From: Actinomycetota bacterium
Lineage (GTDB): Bacteria > Actinomycetota > UBA4738 > HRBIN12
Length of the DNA stretch: 64,000 nt
Assembly (NCBI GenBank): GCA_040881665.1
Contig: JBBECT010000004.1
Coordinates: 382,303-446,302, forward strand
Direction: 5' to 3'
In this document: piece after piece, positions 33,296-42,164 of the stretch
How the letters are laid out: each line of letters opens with the position of its first letter
Position numbering within the stretch: position 1 is the first letter of the stretch
The notes under the pieces: model-generated
What the model was told of the DNA's origin: nothing
Database searches by the model: none
The model's input: only the letters and a program-made list of their open reading frames with translations
Translations under genes and position numbers: made by a program

Positions 33296-34432
33296 ATGGA
33301 CATCGTTCCCGTCAAGGTCACAGTCCGTGACCTGACCAAGGATTACGTCGACAATGCCGAGCAGGGCGTCGCGGCCTACGGCGGCAAACTCGACGTACGG
33401 CCGCCGTATCAACGAGAGTTCGTGTACAAGGACGACCAGCGCGACGCAGTGATTGACACGATCACCAAGGGCTATCCGCTCAACACGATGTACTGGGCGG
33501 TGCGCGATGACGGGACTTTCGAGGTGATGGATGGGCAACAGCGCACCATCTCGATCGGCCAGTACGTGACTGGTGACTTCACCGTAGACGGTCGTGGGTT
33601 CAACAACCTTCAGGACGATGAACGGGCGAGGATCCTCGACTACGAGCTGACGGTCTACCAGTGCGAAGGCAAGGACTCCGAGAAACTCGATTGGTTCAGG
33701 ACGATCAACATCGCGGGCGTGGAGCTTAGCGACCAGGAACTTAGGAACGCGGTATACCACGGCAGTTGGGTAACCGACGCGAAGAAGCGGTTCTCCAAGC
33801 GCGGCTGCCCGGCCTACGGTATCGCCAGGGACTACCTCTCTGGTGAGATGAACCGGCAGAAGTGGCTCGAGACGGCCATCAAGTGGATCAATGACGGCAA
33901 GGTCGAGGAATACATGGCCGTGCATCAGCACGACCCGACGGCGATTGACCTGTGGAACTACTTTGCTTCGGTCATTGAGTGGGTCAAGACCACGTTTCCG
34001 ACCGTGCACCGAGAAATGAAGGGGTTGTCCTGGGGGCCGCTGTACAGCAAGTACAGCTCGACCAAGTTCGACCCCTCGGCGATGGACGCCGACGTCAGGA
34101 GGCTCCGTGCTGACTCCCAGGTGGAGAACAACAAGGGCATCTACGAGTACCTGCTCAGCGGCAAGACCGACACCAGACTGCTCTCCATCCGAGTATTCGA
34201 CGACAAGACGAAGGCGGCGAGGTATCAGCAGCAGACCACGATCGCAGAGGAAGCCGGCCCGTCGAATTGCCCGCTTTGTGCTGTCGGGAACAATGCCAAT
34301 CGAACTCGCATCTACGCCCAGGACGAGATGGACGCTGACCACGTGACCGCCTGGTCGAAGGGCGGGAACACCGACCTCAAGAACTGCCAGATGCTGTGCG
34401 TCACCCACAACCGAGCCAAGGGCAACAGATAG
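33296..34432 (+). CDS. DUF262-HNH nuclease, partner of the methyltransferase
   Basis: 378 aa. The DUF262 domain (about 10-200) has PPYQREFVYKDDQRDAVID and the ParB/Srx-like nucleotide-binding motif VMDGQQRTISIG near residue 78. The C-terminal HNH module (320-378) has CPLC, then DADHVTAWSKGG, CQMLC and THNRAKGNR: catalytic His and four structural Cys. DUF262 proteins include GmrS and BrxU, nucleotide-dependent restriction enzymes against modified phage DNA. Here the fused nuclease is HNH rather than DUF1524 and travels with a methylase. A two-gene restriction-modification role is inferred. Confidence 0.87.
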   Translation: MDIVPVKVTVRDLTKDYVDNAEQGVAAYGGKLDVRPPYQREFVYKDDQRDAVIDTITKGYPLNTMYWAVRDDGTFEVMDGQQRTISIGQYVTGDFTVDGRGFNNLQDDERARILDYELTVYQCEGKDSEKLDWFRTINIAGVELSDQELRNAVYHGSWVTDAKKRFSKRGCPAYGIARDYLSGEMNRQKWLETAIKWINDGKVEEYMAVHQHDPTAIDLWNYFASVIEWVKTTFPTVHREMKGLSWGPLYSKYSSTKFDPSAMDADVRRLRADSQVENNKGIYEYLLSGKTDTRLLSIRVFDDKTKAARYQQQTTIAEEAGPSNCPLCAVGNNANRTRIYAQDEMDADHVTAWSKGGNTDLKNCQMLCVTHNRAKGNR

Positions 34433-35145
34433 TCAAGCCGTGGCGAAGACGCCTCCGCCTACGTGCCGGGCGCATCGTGATGCCTGAGGGCACTGATTCG
34501 GCCAAGGCTCGACCATCGCGGGACTGTCGCTGCTTCTGGGAAGGTTCACGGCGGTTGTCGAGAGTAAGCGACCCGTGCTTTCTCGAATCTCCGCTCGCAT
34601 GGGCGACGATGGTGCGTGACTCAGACGGCTTGCCCGGGGTCGACCGGCAATCGATGTTCGTCGCCTGCCCGCGAAGCCTCGCCAATTCGGCTCGTCCTCC
34701 TGGCCGTTGGACTTCCAGTGGCCTTTCTTGCCCCAGAAGAGGCCTTCCCTTGACTTTGAGACGTCTTTCGGGCATCAGATGCCGGAAATGGATTCTCCCG
34801 GTCTCGGAGATACCTTCCGTGGCCAAGGAGACATGTCTCGTCCTACCGGTAGCCTTCGAGGGGAGCTGCAACGGTGTCAGAGGGGTCCCGTAGCCTCGCG
34901 CCGTGACCGAAGACCTCTACCTGCGGATCCTGTGGGCGCGATTCGACTTGTGGGCTGGCTGGGTGGAGCTTTACCCGGCGTGCTGCATCGCGCGCTACAC
35001 GTTCGAGCAACTTGTATCGCCCGGACGCCGCCTGGCGTTGGAGCGAGTAGGAACATTTCGCGGGCAAGGGTATGTGCCGTGCGGCATCCTGCACGGAAGT
35101 GGCCCCCGGGCGCTACCACGGACTCGAACGGGAGAGGGAGATCGC
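34433..35145. other. Gap after the methyltransferase/nuclease pair
   Basis: About 710 bp. Open frames exist on both strands (for example 34401-34871 minus and 34903 onward plus), but their composition looks like frame shadow and no motif is recognised. It probably contains the promoter for the OGG-fold gene. Confidence 0.4.
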
Positions 35146-35823
35146 ATGCTTGACGCGGATGAAGAAGCGCTGGCGCGTGCCCAGGCTAGCGTCGCTGGTA
35201 TCAGTGAAGAGGATGTAAGGAATCACGAGGTGACGTGGTCCTCTGATTGGCCTTCATTCCTCGACAAGAGCGAGTTGGAGGATCTCTCGCCAACCTACGC
35301 GAGACTCGCCGGATCGCTTCGCGGCACCATCAAGCGCGGGGACGTTTTCGACATTGCGAATGGTGTTGAGCTCGGGGAGTGGAGTGGGCGTGAACTGTTG
35401 CTGGCGACGTTCCTATGGGGGTTCGGAAATGCGAGCGCGAATCGCAGGGCGACGATCGTTCCGAAGGCACTTGCCCGAGAGAACGACGGTGTGATATCCC
35501 GCTTGTTCGAGCGCGCTCGGACTAGTACTGGAACAGACGCAGCCAGGGCGCTCCATCGTGGTGACCGCGACCACGTACCGGAACTCGGGATCGCGTTCGG
35601 TAGCAAGTTCCTTTACTTCGCGGGATTCGAGTCTGGAGGACCAGTTCCGCGCCCTCTTATCCTCGATGAGAAGGTCGCCGCCTTCCTTGGGCGCAAGCCT
35701 GACGTGGGTTGGTACGGGGAGTACCTCGAGCTCATGTACCGCTGGGCACAGACGCCTGGGTGGCGAGTGTCGCGCGTCGACGCCATCGAGATGGCGATGT
35801 TCCTGAGCCAGCAGAACCGTTAG
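35146..35823 (+). CDS. 8-oxoguanine glycosylase-fold (OGG-like) protein
   Basis: 225 aa from the ATG at 35146, which has GGGAGAGGGAG upstream; the open frame extends further back without support. The segment LGIAFGSKFLYFAGFE near residue 145-160 and PLILDEKVAAFLG match the OGG-fold family found in bacterial genomic islands. The Lys in GSKFLYF sits where OGG-type enzymes keep a helix-hairpin-helix region, but a catalytic Lys/Asp pair cannot be assigned with certainty. It may recognise or excise a base; a defence role is inferred from neighbours only. Confidence 0.6.
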   Translation: MLDADEEALARAQASVAGISEEDVRNHEVTWSSDWPSFLDKSELEDLSPTYARLAGSLRGTIKRGDVFDIANGVELGEWSGRELLLATFLWGFGNASANRRATIVPKALARENDGVISRLFERARTSTGTDAARALHRGDRDHVPELGIAFGSKFLYFAGFESGGPVPRPLILDEKVAAFLGRKPDVGWYGEYLELMYRWAQTPGWRVSRVDAIEMAMFLSQQNR

Positions 35824-35876
35824 CAGCCCCTGCGTCGTCGTCGCCCCTTGACCTTTCGTGGAGCGTCGTCAGAATT

Positions 35877-36158
35877 GTGATTGTGAGTCACTCGGTATCG
35901 CCACTTCAGCTGGCCCTTCCGACCAAGTTCGAAGAACCGGAGCAACCATCGATCGACGTGCGATGCGAACATTGCGGAGGGGTTGGCGTCCTCCGGCTCG
36001 AGCCAGGCACGGTTCGCCACCTCTGCGGCCTAGATGAATGGATCTTCAGTAGAGACTGGATCTATCTCGTCAACGCGGACGGGCAGGGGTCGTCGAGTCG
36101 CGCACATGTCCCCCTTCGGCCGTGGGGCATCCGCGTACAGGAAGACCCGGACGCCTAG
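35877..36158 (+). CDS. Small protein with Cys pair
   Basis: 93 aa from a GTG at 35877 (GTG at 35883 also possible). CEHCGG near residue 30 and HLCGLDEW near 46 give three Cys and a His, suggesting a zinc site. The rest is hydrophobic/Trp-containing (IFSRDWIYLVN). It lies between the OGG-like gene and a small basic protein, same strand. Function unknown; the start is uncertain. Confidence 0.45.
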   Translation: MIVSHSVSPLQLALPTKFEEPEQPSIDVRCEHCGGVGVLRLEPGTVRHLCGLDEWIFSRDWIYLVNADGQGSSSRAHVPLRPWGIRVQEDPDA

Positions 36159-36161
36159 CGC

Positions 36162-36305
36162 ATGAGAAAGCGATACAAGCGCAAGCGTCACTCGTGCAAG
36201 GTGTGCAAGCCGGGGAAGATGGGTCTGTCTGTCAGGTGGTCACCGCGCGAAGAGTCGAGGCTCAAGGAGTTCGAGCGGCAGAAGACTCGCGGCGACTGGG
36301 ACTAG
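36162..36305 (+). CDS. Small basic zinc-finger-like protein
   Basis: 47 aa, MRKRYKRKRHSCKVCKPGKM at the start, with Cys12 and Cys15, then RWSPREESRLKEFERQK. Very short Lys/Arg-rich proteins of this pattern (SCxxCKPxK then KPKE...) are familiar from actinobacterial phages and prophages. It starts 3 nt after the previous stop. Its 3' end overlaps the end of the convergent nuclease gene by 44 nt. Confidence 0.6.
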   Translation: MRKRYKRKRHSCKVCKPGKMGLSVRWSPREESRLKEFERQKTRGDWD

Positions 36306-37272
36306 GTGCGCGAAACTGACTGCCCTTGCGTTGCTTTCGGCCCTCTTCGAGCCAGTCTTGCCCTTGTTTGCACTCGGGAAGGGCCGAGCAGAACGAGCAG
36401 TACGAGCCGGGACTAAGGTCGGCATCGCGTTCTCCAAACTCTAGTTGCGCCATCCGGCTGATCGCATCCACGGTCCGCCTCGAAGCGGACTCAATCGTTC
36501 CCTCGTCAACCGGCTGAGATCGGGGTGTGCTGCTATTCAAGTAGTAGGAGCCGATCATCACGGGTGGCACCCCGGTCTTGAGCAGTTCGAGCAGCGCGTA
36601 GAAGCGCAGATCCTCCATGTGCTCCTGATGTTCGTCGCCAGACTTGAGATCGACGATTGAAACAGGGTCCTGCCCAGGCCGACCCAACGCTAGGTCGTAC
36701 TTGCCGGCGAGGGTGATTGTCCCGTCGCAAAGGTCGACTCGAACTGAGCACTCGATCCGTGGTGTCATGCGCGCGTTGATCGGAGGAAAGTCGTTGAGGA
36801 AGGTGGTGAGCAGATTCGAAGAGTCAGCGACAAGCTCCGACTCACTTCCGGGATCACATTGGTTCAAGTAGTCGCTCAGACCATCATCCTTCGACTTCAA
36901 GGAGGTCAGGGCAATGTCAACGAGCTCCATCGGTGGCAGCTCACCGCGACGCGCCGTGAGCGTCATTTCGATCGCTTTGTGCACTAGCCGGCCTCTGGCC
37001 ACCGGGATTGACCATGTGAACTCATCGGGTGCGACCCACGAGCCCTCGCAGCGGAGCACGGCCGCGATGCGATGCTTGCTCGCGTAGAGGTTCCGGCCGG
37101 ACTGAGCGTGGCGACGGGCCAGTGGCCAAAGCCGCTCTTCCAGCTCAGCGCGTACCCGGTCGGCGAGGTCTGGTTCGTTCGAAGGCGCCGGGGATCGCGG
37201 TCGCAGCGACTCGTCCCACCCCAGCAGGTCCCGAACCACACGGAGCCGGTTGGGGTGCCATTCGACGCTCAT
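36262..37272 (-). CDS. PD-(D/E)xK nuclease (RecB/Cas4-like)
   Basis: 336 aa from the ATG at 37272, which has AGGAG close upstream on the minus strand (TCCTCCTATG). An early Cys (LRCEGSW near residue 75), HKAIE near 100, Asp in GKYDLAL near 205 and the nuclease core VSIVDLKSGDEHQEH near 215 (DxK) are seen. A C-terminal cluster YCSFCSALPEC near 305 completes a likely 4Fe-4S site together with the early Cys, as in Cas4/AddB-type enzymes. It is divergent from a HEAT-repeat gene, with 117 nt between. Role: exonuclease in repair or defence (inferred). Confidence 0.78.
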   Translation of the reverse strand: MSVEWHPNRLRVVRDLLGWDESLRPRSPAPSNEPDLADRVRAELEERLWPLARRHAQSGRNLYASKHRIAAVLRCEGSWVAPDEFTWSIPVARGRLVHKAIEMTLTARRGELPPMELVDIALTSLKSKDDGLSDYLNQCDPGSESELVADSSNLLTTFLNDFPPINARMTPRIECSVRVDLCDGTITLAGKYDLALGRPGQDPVSIVDLKSGDEHQEHMEDLRFYALLELLKTGVPPVMIGSYYLNSSTPRSQPVDEGTIESASRRTVDAISRMAQLEFGERDADLSPGSYCSFCSALPECKQGQDWLEEGRKQRKGSQFRAPSPSRRESSAARTP

Positions 37273-37389
37273 AGGAGGAGTGTTGCACGGGGGTGTGACA
37301 CGCTCAGATGGAGCGCGCTGGGCAAGCGCGATGATGTCAGCCCCCTGTGTTATCAACGTTGCCTACGCAGTCGCGGGAATGAGGGGTTG

Positions 37390-38895
37390 ATGGTCCCAAA
37401 CTCCAAGACGAAGTCGTTTGATGAACTCGTCCGGGATCTCGAGGCGCCCGAGAGCGGAACTCGATACTGGGCGATCCAGCACTTGTCGGAACGGGGAGCG
37501 CAGGCGGTCGAACCTCTTGTCGCCTTGCTCGATGGGCCACAGAAGACTGACTGGGGTGATGCTGCGCGGGCCCTAGGGAGGATCGGAGATCCCCGCGCTG
37601 TCCCGGTCCTCACACGCCTGTATGTCTCGGACACGAGCAGAGTAATGGGAAATCCGCATCGCGCCGCAGGGGAGGCGCTGCGCCGGATCGGCACCGCTGA
37701 ACTTCCCGTGTTGGTCTCGGCTCTTCGTGACGAGGATTCCTACAAGCGACAGGAAGCTGCCGATCTCATCGGCGATCTGCGTTTGGTGGACGCCTCCGCC
37801 GACCTTCTCGCCGTCGCCGCGAACACCGTCGCGGCAGTACGTGCTCTCGGACAGATCCGAGCGAACGCAGCTATTCCCTCGCTTGTCCGGATAGCGTCCA
37901 CCTCAGAGGAAGAGTTCATGCGCGTGGCGGCGGTGAGCTCCTTGGGAAAGCTCGGGAACCCAACTGCATCCAGTGTCTTGGTCTCGGCCTTATCCGACTC
38001 CTCTGAGCGCGTCCGGAGTTCAGCGGTGCTTGCGCTGAAGGCGATGCCCACTGACGCAGTTCTCGATGCGATCCGGGGGCGGCTCACCGACGAGGCGGTG
38101 ACTGTTCGGGCGAGCGCGGTGGAGGTCCTCGGAGAGATTGACCCGGCGGGTAGTTTCGCCAACTTGGTCGCGGCGACGAACGATGCTGAGCCTTCAGTGA
38201 GGCGCGCAGCGTGGCGGGCTCTCCAGTCTGTTGCGGACCCCGATTTGATCGAGCGTGCCGCGGCCCTGTCTGAAGAGTTCCGGATTGGAATGCTTCCTCG
38301 GTTCGAGAATGCGCTGCGGGCAGAGGGGGTGGGTTCGGATCAAGGGGGGTTCGCACTCGCGGACTGGATGCCCTTGTCAAACGTCTGGGAGGGGCTTCAG
38401 GAGCCGGTCGAAGGAGAAGACGAGAGCGAACCAGAAACGTCGTGGCTTGTCGCGAAGGCAGCGCGCATGATTGGAGCCACTCCTGAACTCGTGCTTACGG
38501 TGGGCAACCTGAGCTCTCGCACGAGCGGGGTTTGGTCGCTGTGGACGTTCGATCTGGGTCAGCTCGCTGTCCTCGTGTACGAAGAGGATGAGGCTGAGGA
38601 ACTGTGGGCTGTCGGGGCATGGCCTCGCGGCACAGGCCAGGCGGCGATCGAGGAATGCTTCATCCAGGTGTGTGAGCGATTCGGAGGCGCGATCTTCTTC
38701 GGGGCTGACGACGTCCCCATCGTGAACGAGCCGCTCAGCGCCGACCTGCTGCGGGTCGGACTTGTGAGCGCAGTCGAGAGTGATGACGCGTTGTTCGCAC
38801 GCATCCTGGAACGGCTCGACATGGCCGAAGGAACCGATCGCGGCCAAGCTGCTCGTGAACTCTGGCGCGTCATTTCTTCGGACGCGGGCTGTTAG
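37390..38895 (+). CDS. HEAT-repeat protein
   Basis: 501 aa from the ATG at 37390. Residues 10-300 hold seven or eight HEAT/PBS-lyase-type helical repeats. Clear ones are RYWAIQHLSERGAQAVEPLV, AARALGRIGDPRAVPVL, MRVAAVSSLGKLGNPTAS, VRSSAVLALKAM and VRRAAWRALQSV. The C-terminal 200 residues form an unrecognised acidic domain (SLWTFDLGQLAVLVYEEDE). It is divergent from the RecB-like nuclease, and a shared promoter region suggests joint control. It probably serves as a protein scaffold; no catalytic motif seen. Confidence 0.75.
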   Translation: MVPNSKTKSFDELVRDLEAPESGTRYWAIQHLSERGAQAVEPLVALLDGPQKTDWGDAARALGRIGDPRAVPVLTRLYVSDTSRVMGNPHRAAGEALRRIGTAELPVLVSALRDEDSYKRQEAADLIGDLRLVDASADLLAVAANTVAAVRALGQIRANAAIPSLVRIASTSEEEFMRVAAVSSLGKLGNPTASSVLVSALSDSSERVRSSAVLALKAMPTDAVLDAIRGRLTDEAVTVRASAVEVLGEIDPAGSFANLVAATNDAEPSVRRAAWRALQSVADPDLIERAAALSEEFRIGMLPRFENALRAEGVGSDQGGFALADWMPLSNVWEGLQEPVEGEDESEPETSWLVAKAARMIGATPELVLTVGNLSSRTSGVWSLWTFDLGQLAVLVYEEDEAEELWAVGAWPRGTGQAAIEECFIQVCERFGGAIFFGADDVPIVNEPLSADLLRVGLVSAVESDDALFARILERLDMAEGTDRGQAARELWRVISSDAGC

Positions 38896-38998
38896 ATGTC
38901 CGCTCTCGTGGTCAGCGCGCTCGAGAGTAGTGAGTTTTTAGGAAGCGGCGGTTCTGCAGTCTTTGCTTCTTAGGCACCGTGGCTCCATTCTACGTCTC

Positions 38999-39871
38999 AT
39001 GCGCGACCCGTTCGATGGTGCGTGGGCGAAGCTAGACCGAGCGCATGATCGGTTGCGCGAACTGGACGTATTTGTCCAAGACTTCATCGATCTGAAGCCG
39101 TACGGTTTTCATGCCGAGCTGGACCGTCAGGGATCTAGTGAGGTGGCAATAGCAGGGGATGTCTACCACCGCTTCCACCATCGCGTTGTCCTCAGGGGAC
39201 GGGTTTTTCACCCTGTTCCCGTCGTGGAACTCGGCTCGCTGATCGGGGAACTCGTCCACGATCTTCGCTCCGCCCTTGACCACCTGGTTTGGGAGCTTGT
39301 TCTCGCCGAGGAGGCAGAAGCCCCTCCGTTCCCGATTCCCAGAGACAGTTCCTGGCTTGGGGTTGGGTTCCCGATCTGCTTCTCGCCAGAGTCCTGGGAA
39401 AGCAGCTGGAAGCGGCGCATTTGGGGCATACACCCCCAAGCAGAGCTCTTCCGTGCGCTGCAGCCGTACGTGACAGGGCCGAACGACCCGGTGCGGGAAC
39501 CGTTGGCGGTACTTCACAACCTTTGGAACATCGACAAGCACCGGGCTGCTCCGGTCGTGGGTAGCGTCCTGTCCATCAGCGGGGTGGGAACGATTCCGCC
39601 GGCGATCGATCTCCCTCTTATCAAGACGCGTCTCGTGCAACCCCATTTCGGCCCGTTCGAAGAGGACGACGTACTTGCGGAAGTGGATATGACGACGAGC
39701 GGGCTCATTGGTCGAGCGTTCGCGCAGGACTACCTCGACCACTATCTCGGCCGATCCTTCGGCGTAGCTTTCGGCGATGGACCGCCTGCCTACGGGGCCG
39801 AGGTCCGAGACGTGGGCGGCCGAATGTACGAAGCGGTGCGGTCGATACTCGATGGGTTCGAGCCCGCCTAG
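38999..39871 (+). CDS. Unknown protein with N-terminal helical region
   Basis: 290 aa from the ATG at 38999. The N-terminus (DGAWAKLDRAHDRLRELDV) is helical. A conserved-looking core follows: LIGELVHDLRSALDHLVWEL near 75-95 and LHNLWNIDKHRAAPVV near 175-190, with paired His/Asp. This LRSALDHLVW...NxDKHR pattern recurs in unnamed proteins of actinobacterial genomes. No enzymatic function assigned. It stands alone on the plus strand with a small convergent ORF at its end. Confidence 0.6.
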   Translation: MRDPFDGAWAKLDRAHDRLRELDVFVQDFIDLKPYGFHAELDRQGSSEVAIAGDVYHRFHHRVVLRGRVFHPVPVVELGSLIGELVHDLRSALDHLVWELVLAEEAEAPPFPIPRDSSWLGVGFPICFSPESWESSWKRRIWGIHPQAELFRALQPYVTGPNDPVREPLAVLHNLWNIDKHRAAPVVGSVLSISGVGTIPPAIDLPLIKTRLVQPHFGPFEEDDVLAEVDMTTSGLIGRAFAQDYLDHYLGRSFGVAFGDGPPAYGAEVRDVGGRMYEAVRSILDGFEPA

Positions 39872-40080
39872 CCCGACTTACCGCCGGGGAATGGATAGTT
39901 CCCTCGTATGAGACGGATCGGCTTCTTAGCGCCCCCGCGAGTGACAAGCCGAGTATGTTTCGGGCGAATCTTGCGCGCCCAATAGGCGCCGTGATTGTCT
40001 TGAGCCCACCTCAGTTGTTGGGCGAGCGAGGCGAACATCTTGAGGATAGAGCGAGACCCCCTCGATCGCTTCCCAGGCAT
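39868..40080 (-). CDS. Small basic protein, uncertain
   Basis: 70 aa from an ATG at 40080 (40113 and 40038 are also open), converging on the previous gene and overlapping its stop by 4 nt. Reads LAQQLRWAQDNHGAYWARKI then a basic, Gly-rich tail ending NYPFPGGKSG. The same NYPFxGG phrase occurs near 29430 in a fragment, suggesting an element-borne family. Weakly supported. Confidence 0.4.
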   Translation of the reverse strand: MPGKRSRGSRSILKMFASLAQQLRWAQDNHGAYWARKIRPKHTRLVTRGGAKKPIRLIRGNYPFPGGKSG

Positions 40081-40422
40081 TTGGTGGTGGCGCAGACGGG
40101 CTAGCCCAGACACCAGCGCTTGGACTTGGGCCGCGAGGGCTGTCGAGGGCGATGGATGAGATCAGGCTCGATCACGCCTGGGAGTGCGACGTTAGTCGGC
40201 ACGGAGTATGAAGTCCTCGTCTGGATGAACGGCGCGCAGTTCAAGACCTCGACTACGTGCCGCCGAAGGTCCATGCCCACACGTCAAACGTTGCCGCGCG
40301 TAGGCGGATGCGGCTGGCCGTGGTGGCGATCGAACGATTCTCGAGTCAGCGAATGCGCGGAGATTGACCCGGATCGGAAGAGGTGACAGGGTCGCACATT
40401 GATGCAACAGAGGAGGCTCTTC
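40081..40422. other. Gap before the beta-propeller protein
   Basis: About 340 bp with no recognisable gene. It should contain the promoter of the secreted repeat protein; a strong AGAGGAGGC site lies at its right end. Confidence 0.4.
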
Positions 40423-41625
40423 ATGCGAGGCAAGGATTCGAGGTTCCGGCTGCGGATCTTGGGGGGACTCGCGGTATCGCTCACCATTGTGCTCTACCCG
40501 GCATCCTCGTCTGCCCAGTCGGTGGATTGGGTGAAGCAGTTCGGAACTGAACACACCGAGATGGGCACCGGCATCGCTCGAACCAAGTCGCTGGTGTTCG
40601 TGGTCGGCAACGCGACCCATGGCCTCCCAGGCTCGACCGCAAACGGCGTTGGGTGCTTCGTGCGCGCCTTCGACTATGCCGGCAACACAGTTTGGACGAA
40701 CACGTTCGCGTGTGACTCAGGTAGTCGGGCGTCGGTGTCCGTTCACAAGGGCGGCATCTACGTGGCGTCGTCGATTCCTAGCGTTGCGAGCGTTCAGAGA
40801 TTCGACATGAGCGGCGAGTTGGTCTGGCAAAGGCTGCTGGGAGCCGATACCCAGCGAGGAGCGATCCCGTACGCGATCTCGGCCACCGGCTCTGGGGTAT
40901 ATGTCGGCGGGGAGGTCACTGGGTCCTTCCACGGCGAGACAGGTGAGGGAGGGGCGGACGCGTTCGTGACCAAACTCAGCCTGACGGGCGCCCGGATGTG
41001 GGTTCGTCAGTTCGGGACCGACGGGAACGACGTCGCCTTCGGCGCTTCGGCAACCTCGAGCGGTGTGTACGTGGCTGGGCGGGAGGCCTCACCAGCAGCC
41101 GAAGCAGGATTCCTTGCCGCCTACTCGCGGGGCGGGCAACAGCAGTGGTATCAGGGTGGCAAAGCGGAGTTCCCTGAAGGTTTGCATGCAACGAGCGAGG
41201 CCCTCTTCGCGACTGGATTCGTCCAAGTGTCGCTTGGTCACTCGGCCTTCGTCCAGCGAACCGATCTGTCGGGCGATGTCGAATGGACGAGGACACTGGC
41301 GGGAGTCAGTGAAGGTGCGCCGCCCGGTACGGACGCCCGCGCGATCTCAGTGATCGGAAAGCGCGTCTACATCGCAGGCTCGACCAGCGGTGAGTTCGAG
41401 GGTCAGACGCAACTAGGCGAAACGGACTCGTTCTTTGCCCGCTATTCGACTGCGGGAAGGAAGCGTTGGGTCCTTCAGGCCGGCACGGGCGGCGGGCAAG
41501 ACGGGGGATGGGCCGCCGTAGCTACGCCTTCGAGCGGAGTGTTCTTCGCTGGACGCACGACCGGAGCGTTCCCCGGGTACACGCCGCAAGACTACGACGC
41601 GTATCTGCTCCACACGACGCCGTAG
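40423..41625 (+). CDS. Secreted beta-propeller (SBBP-type) repeat protein
   Basis: 400 aa from the ATG at 40423, 5 nt after AGAGGAGGC. Residues 8-30 form a signal peptide (ILGGLAVSLTIVLYPASSSAQ). The mature part repeats a unit like WVKQFGTEHTEMGTGIA, WVRQFGTDGNDVAFGAS, WTRTLAGVSEG and WVLQAGTGGGQDGGWA with VYVGGEVTGSF or VYIAGSTSGEF. About six blades are traceable, as in SBBP repeat proteins. It is likely surface-exposed or released. It is unusual cargo beside nucleases. Confidence 0.75.
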   Translation: MRGKDSRFRLRILGGLAVSLTIVLYPASSSAQSVDWVKQFGTEHTEMGTGIARTKSLVFVVGNATHGLPGSTANGVGCFVRAFDYAGNTVWTNTFACDSGSRASVSVHKGGIYVASSIPSVASVQRFDMSGELVWQRLLGADTQRGAIPYAISATGSGVYVGGEVTGSFHGETGEGGADAFVTKLSLTGARMWVRQFGTDGNDVAFGASATSSGVYVAGREASPAAEAGFLAAYSRGGQQQWYQGGKAEFPEGLHATSEALFATGFVQVSLGHSAFVQRTDLSGDVEWTRTLAGVSEGAPPGTDARAISVIGKRVYIAGSTSGEFEGQTQLGETDSFFARYSTAGRKRWVLQAGTGGGQDGGWAAVATPSSGVFFAGRTTGAFPGYTPQDYDAYLLHTTP

Positions 41626-41727
41626 CTAGGGGGTAGTGCTTGCTCACAGGAGAACAGTCGCGCTCCTCCCAGCCCAAAGTGTCTGCGGCTAGGATCGGTT
41701 TGATATCCGCGAGGACGGGAGGACAAG

Positions 41728-41979
41728 ATGAGCTCCGAACGTGCGCCTCTGTCTGGAGGGGACCGCTCGCCGTTGGCCGCCGGTCCTCGGCCACCCAGAT
41801 ACGAGCCCTACCCAGCTTTCGAGGACTCAGTCACACAGCTTGCCTTCAACCGGATCGACGATCATCTGAGGAAGATTCGCCTTTACGTTGGAATCTTCGC
41901 CGGCATCGCATTAGGACAGGTCGCACTCGTTGCGGTGCTCGTGGTGGTAAACGTGGTGGTGAGCCTTTCGGCCGACTAG
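41728..41979 (+). CDS. Small single-pass membrane protein
   Basis: 83 aa from the ATG at 41728 (GGAGGACAAG upstream). The first 40 residues are polar and Pro-rich; residues 53-79 are a TM helix (YVGIFAGIALGQVALVAVLV). The predicted topology has the N-terminus inside. No family recognised. Confidence 0.55.
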   Translation: MSSERAPLSGGDRSPLAAGPRPPRYEPYPAFEDSVTQLAFNRIDDHLRKIRLYVGIFAGIALGQVALVAVLVVVNVVVSLSAD

Positions 41980-42164
41980 CTTGCAGCATTTTCATTCCTC
42001 AGCGATGCGGACCTGTTCCACCATCTCGCCTAGCGACAGTCGTGGCAGGTGTTTTCAGAGGGATGCGCAATGAGCTGGTGATCTCTCGTCCATTCAGAAT
42101 CCTCGCCTCCCAAGTGGGTCACACGAGACATCGCGGCGAGTGGAAGTGAGGTTGCTTCGCGACG

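Noticed and set aside
34401-34871. Minus-strand ORF of 156 codons
   Set aside because: Arg/Ser-rich text without motifs, no ribosome-binding site, and it overlaps the end of the DUF262-HNH gene antisense.
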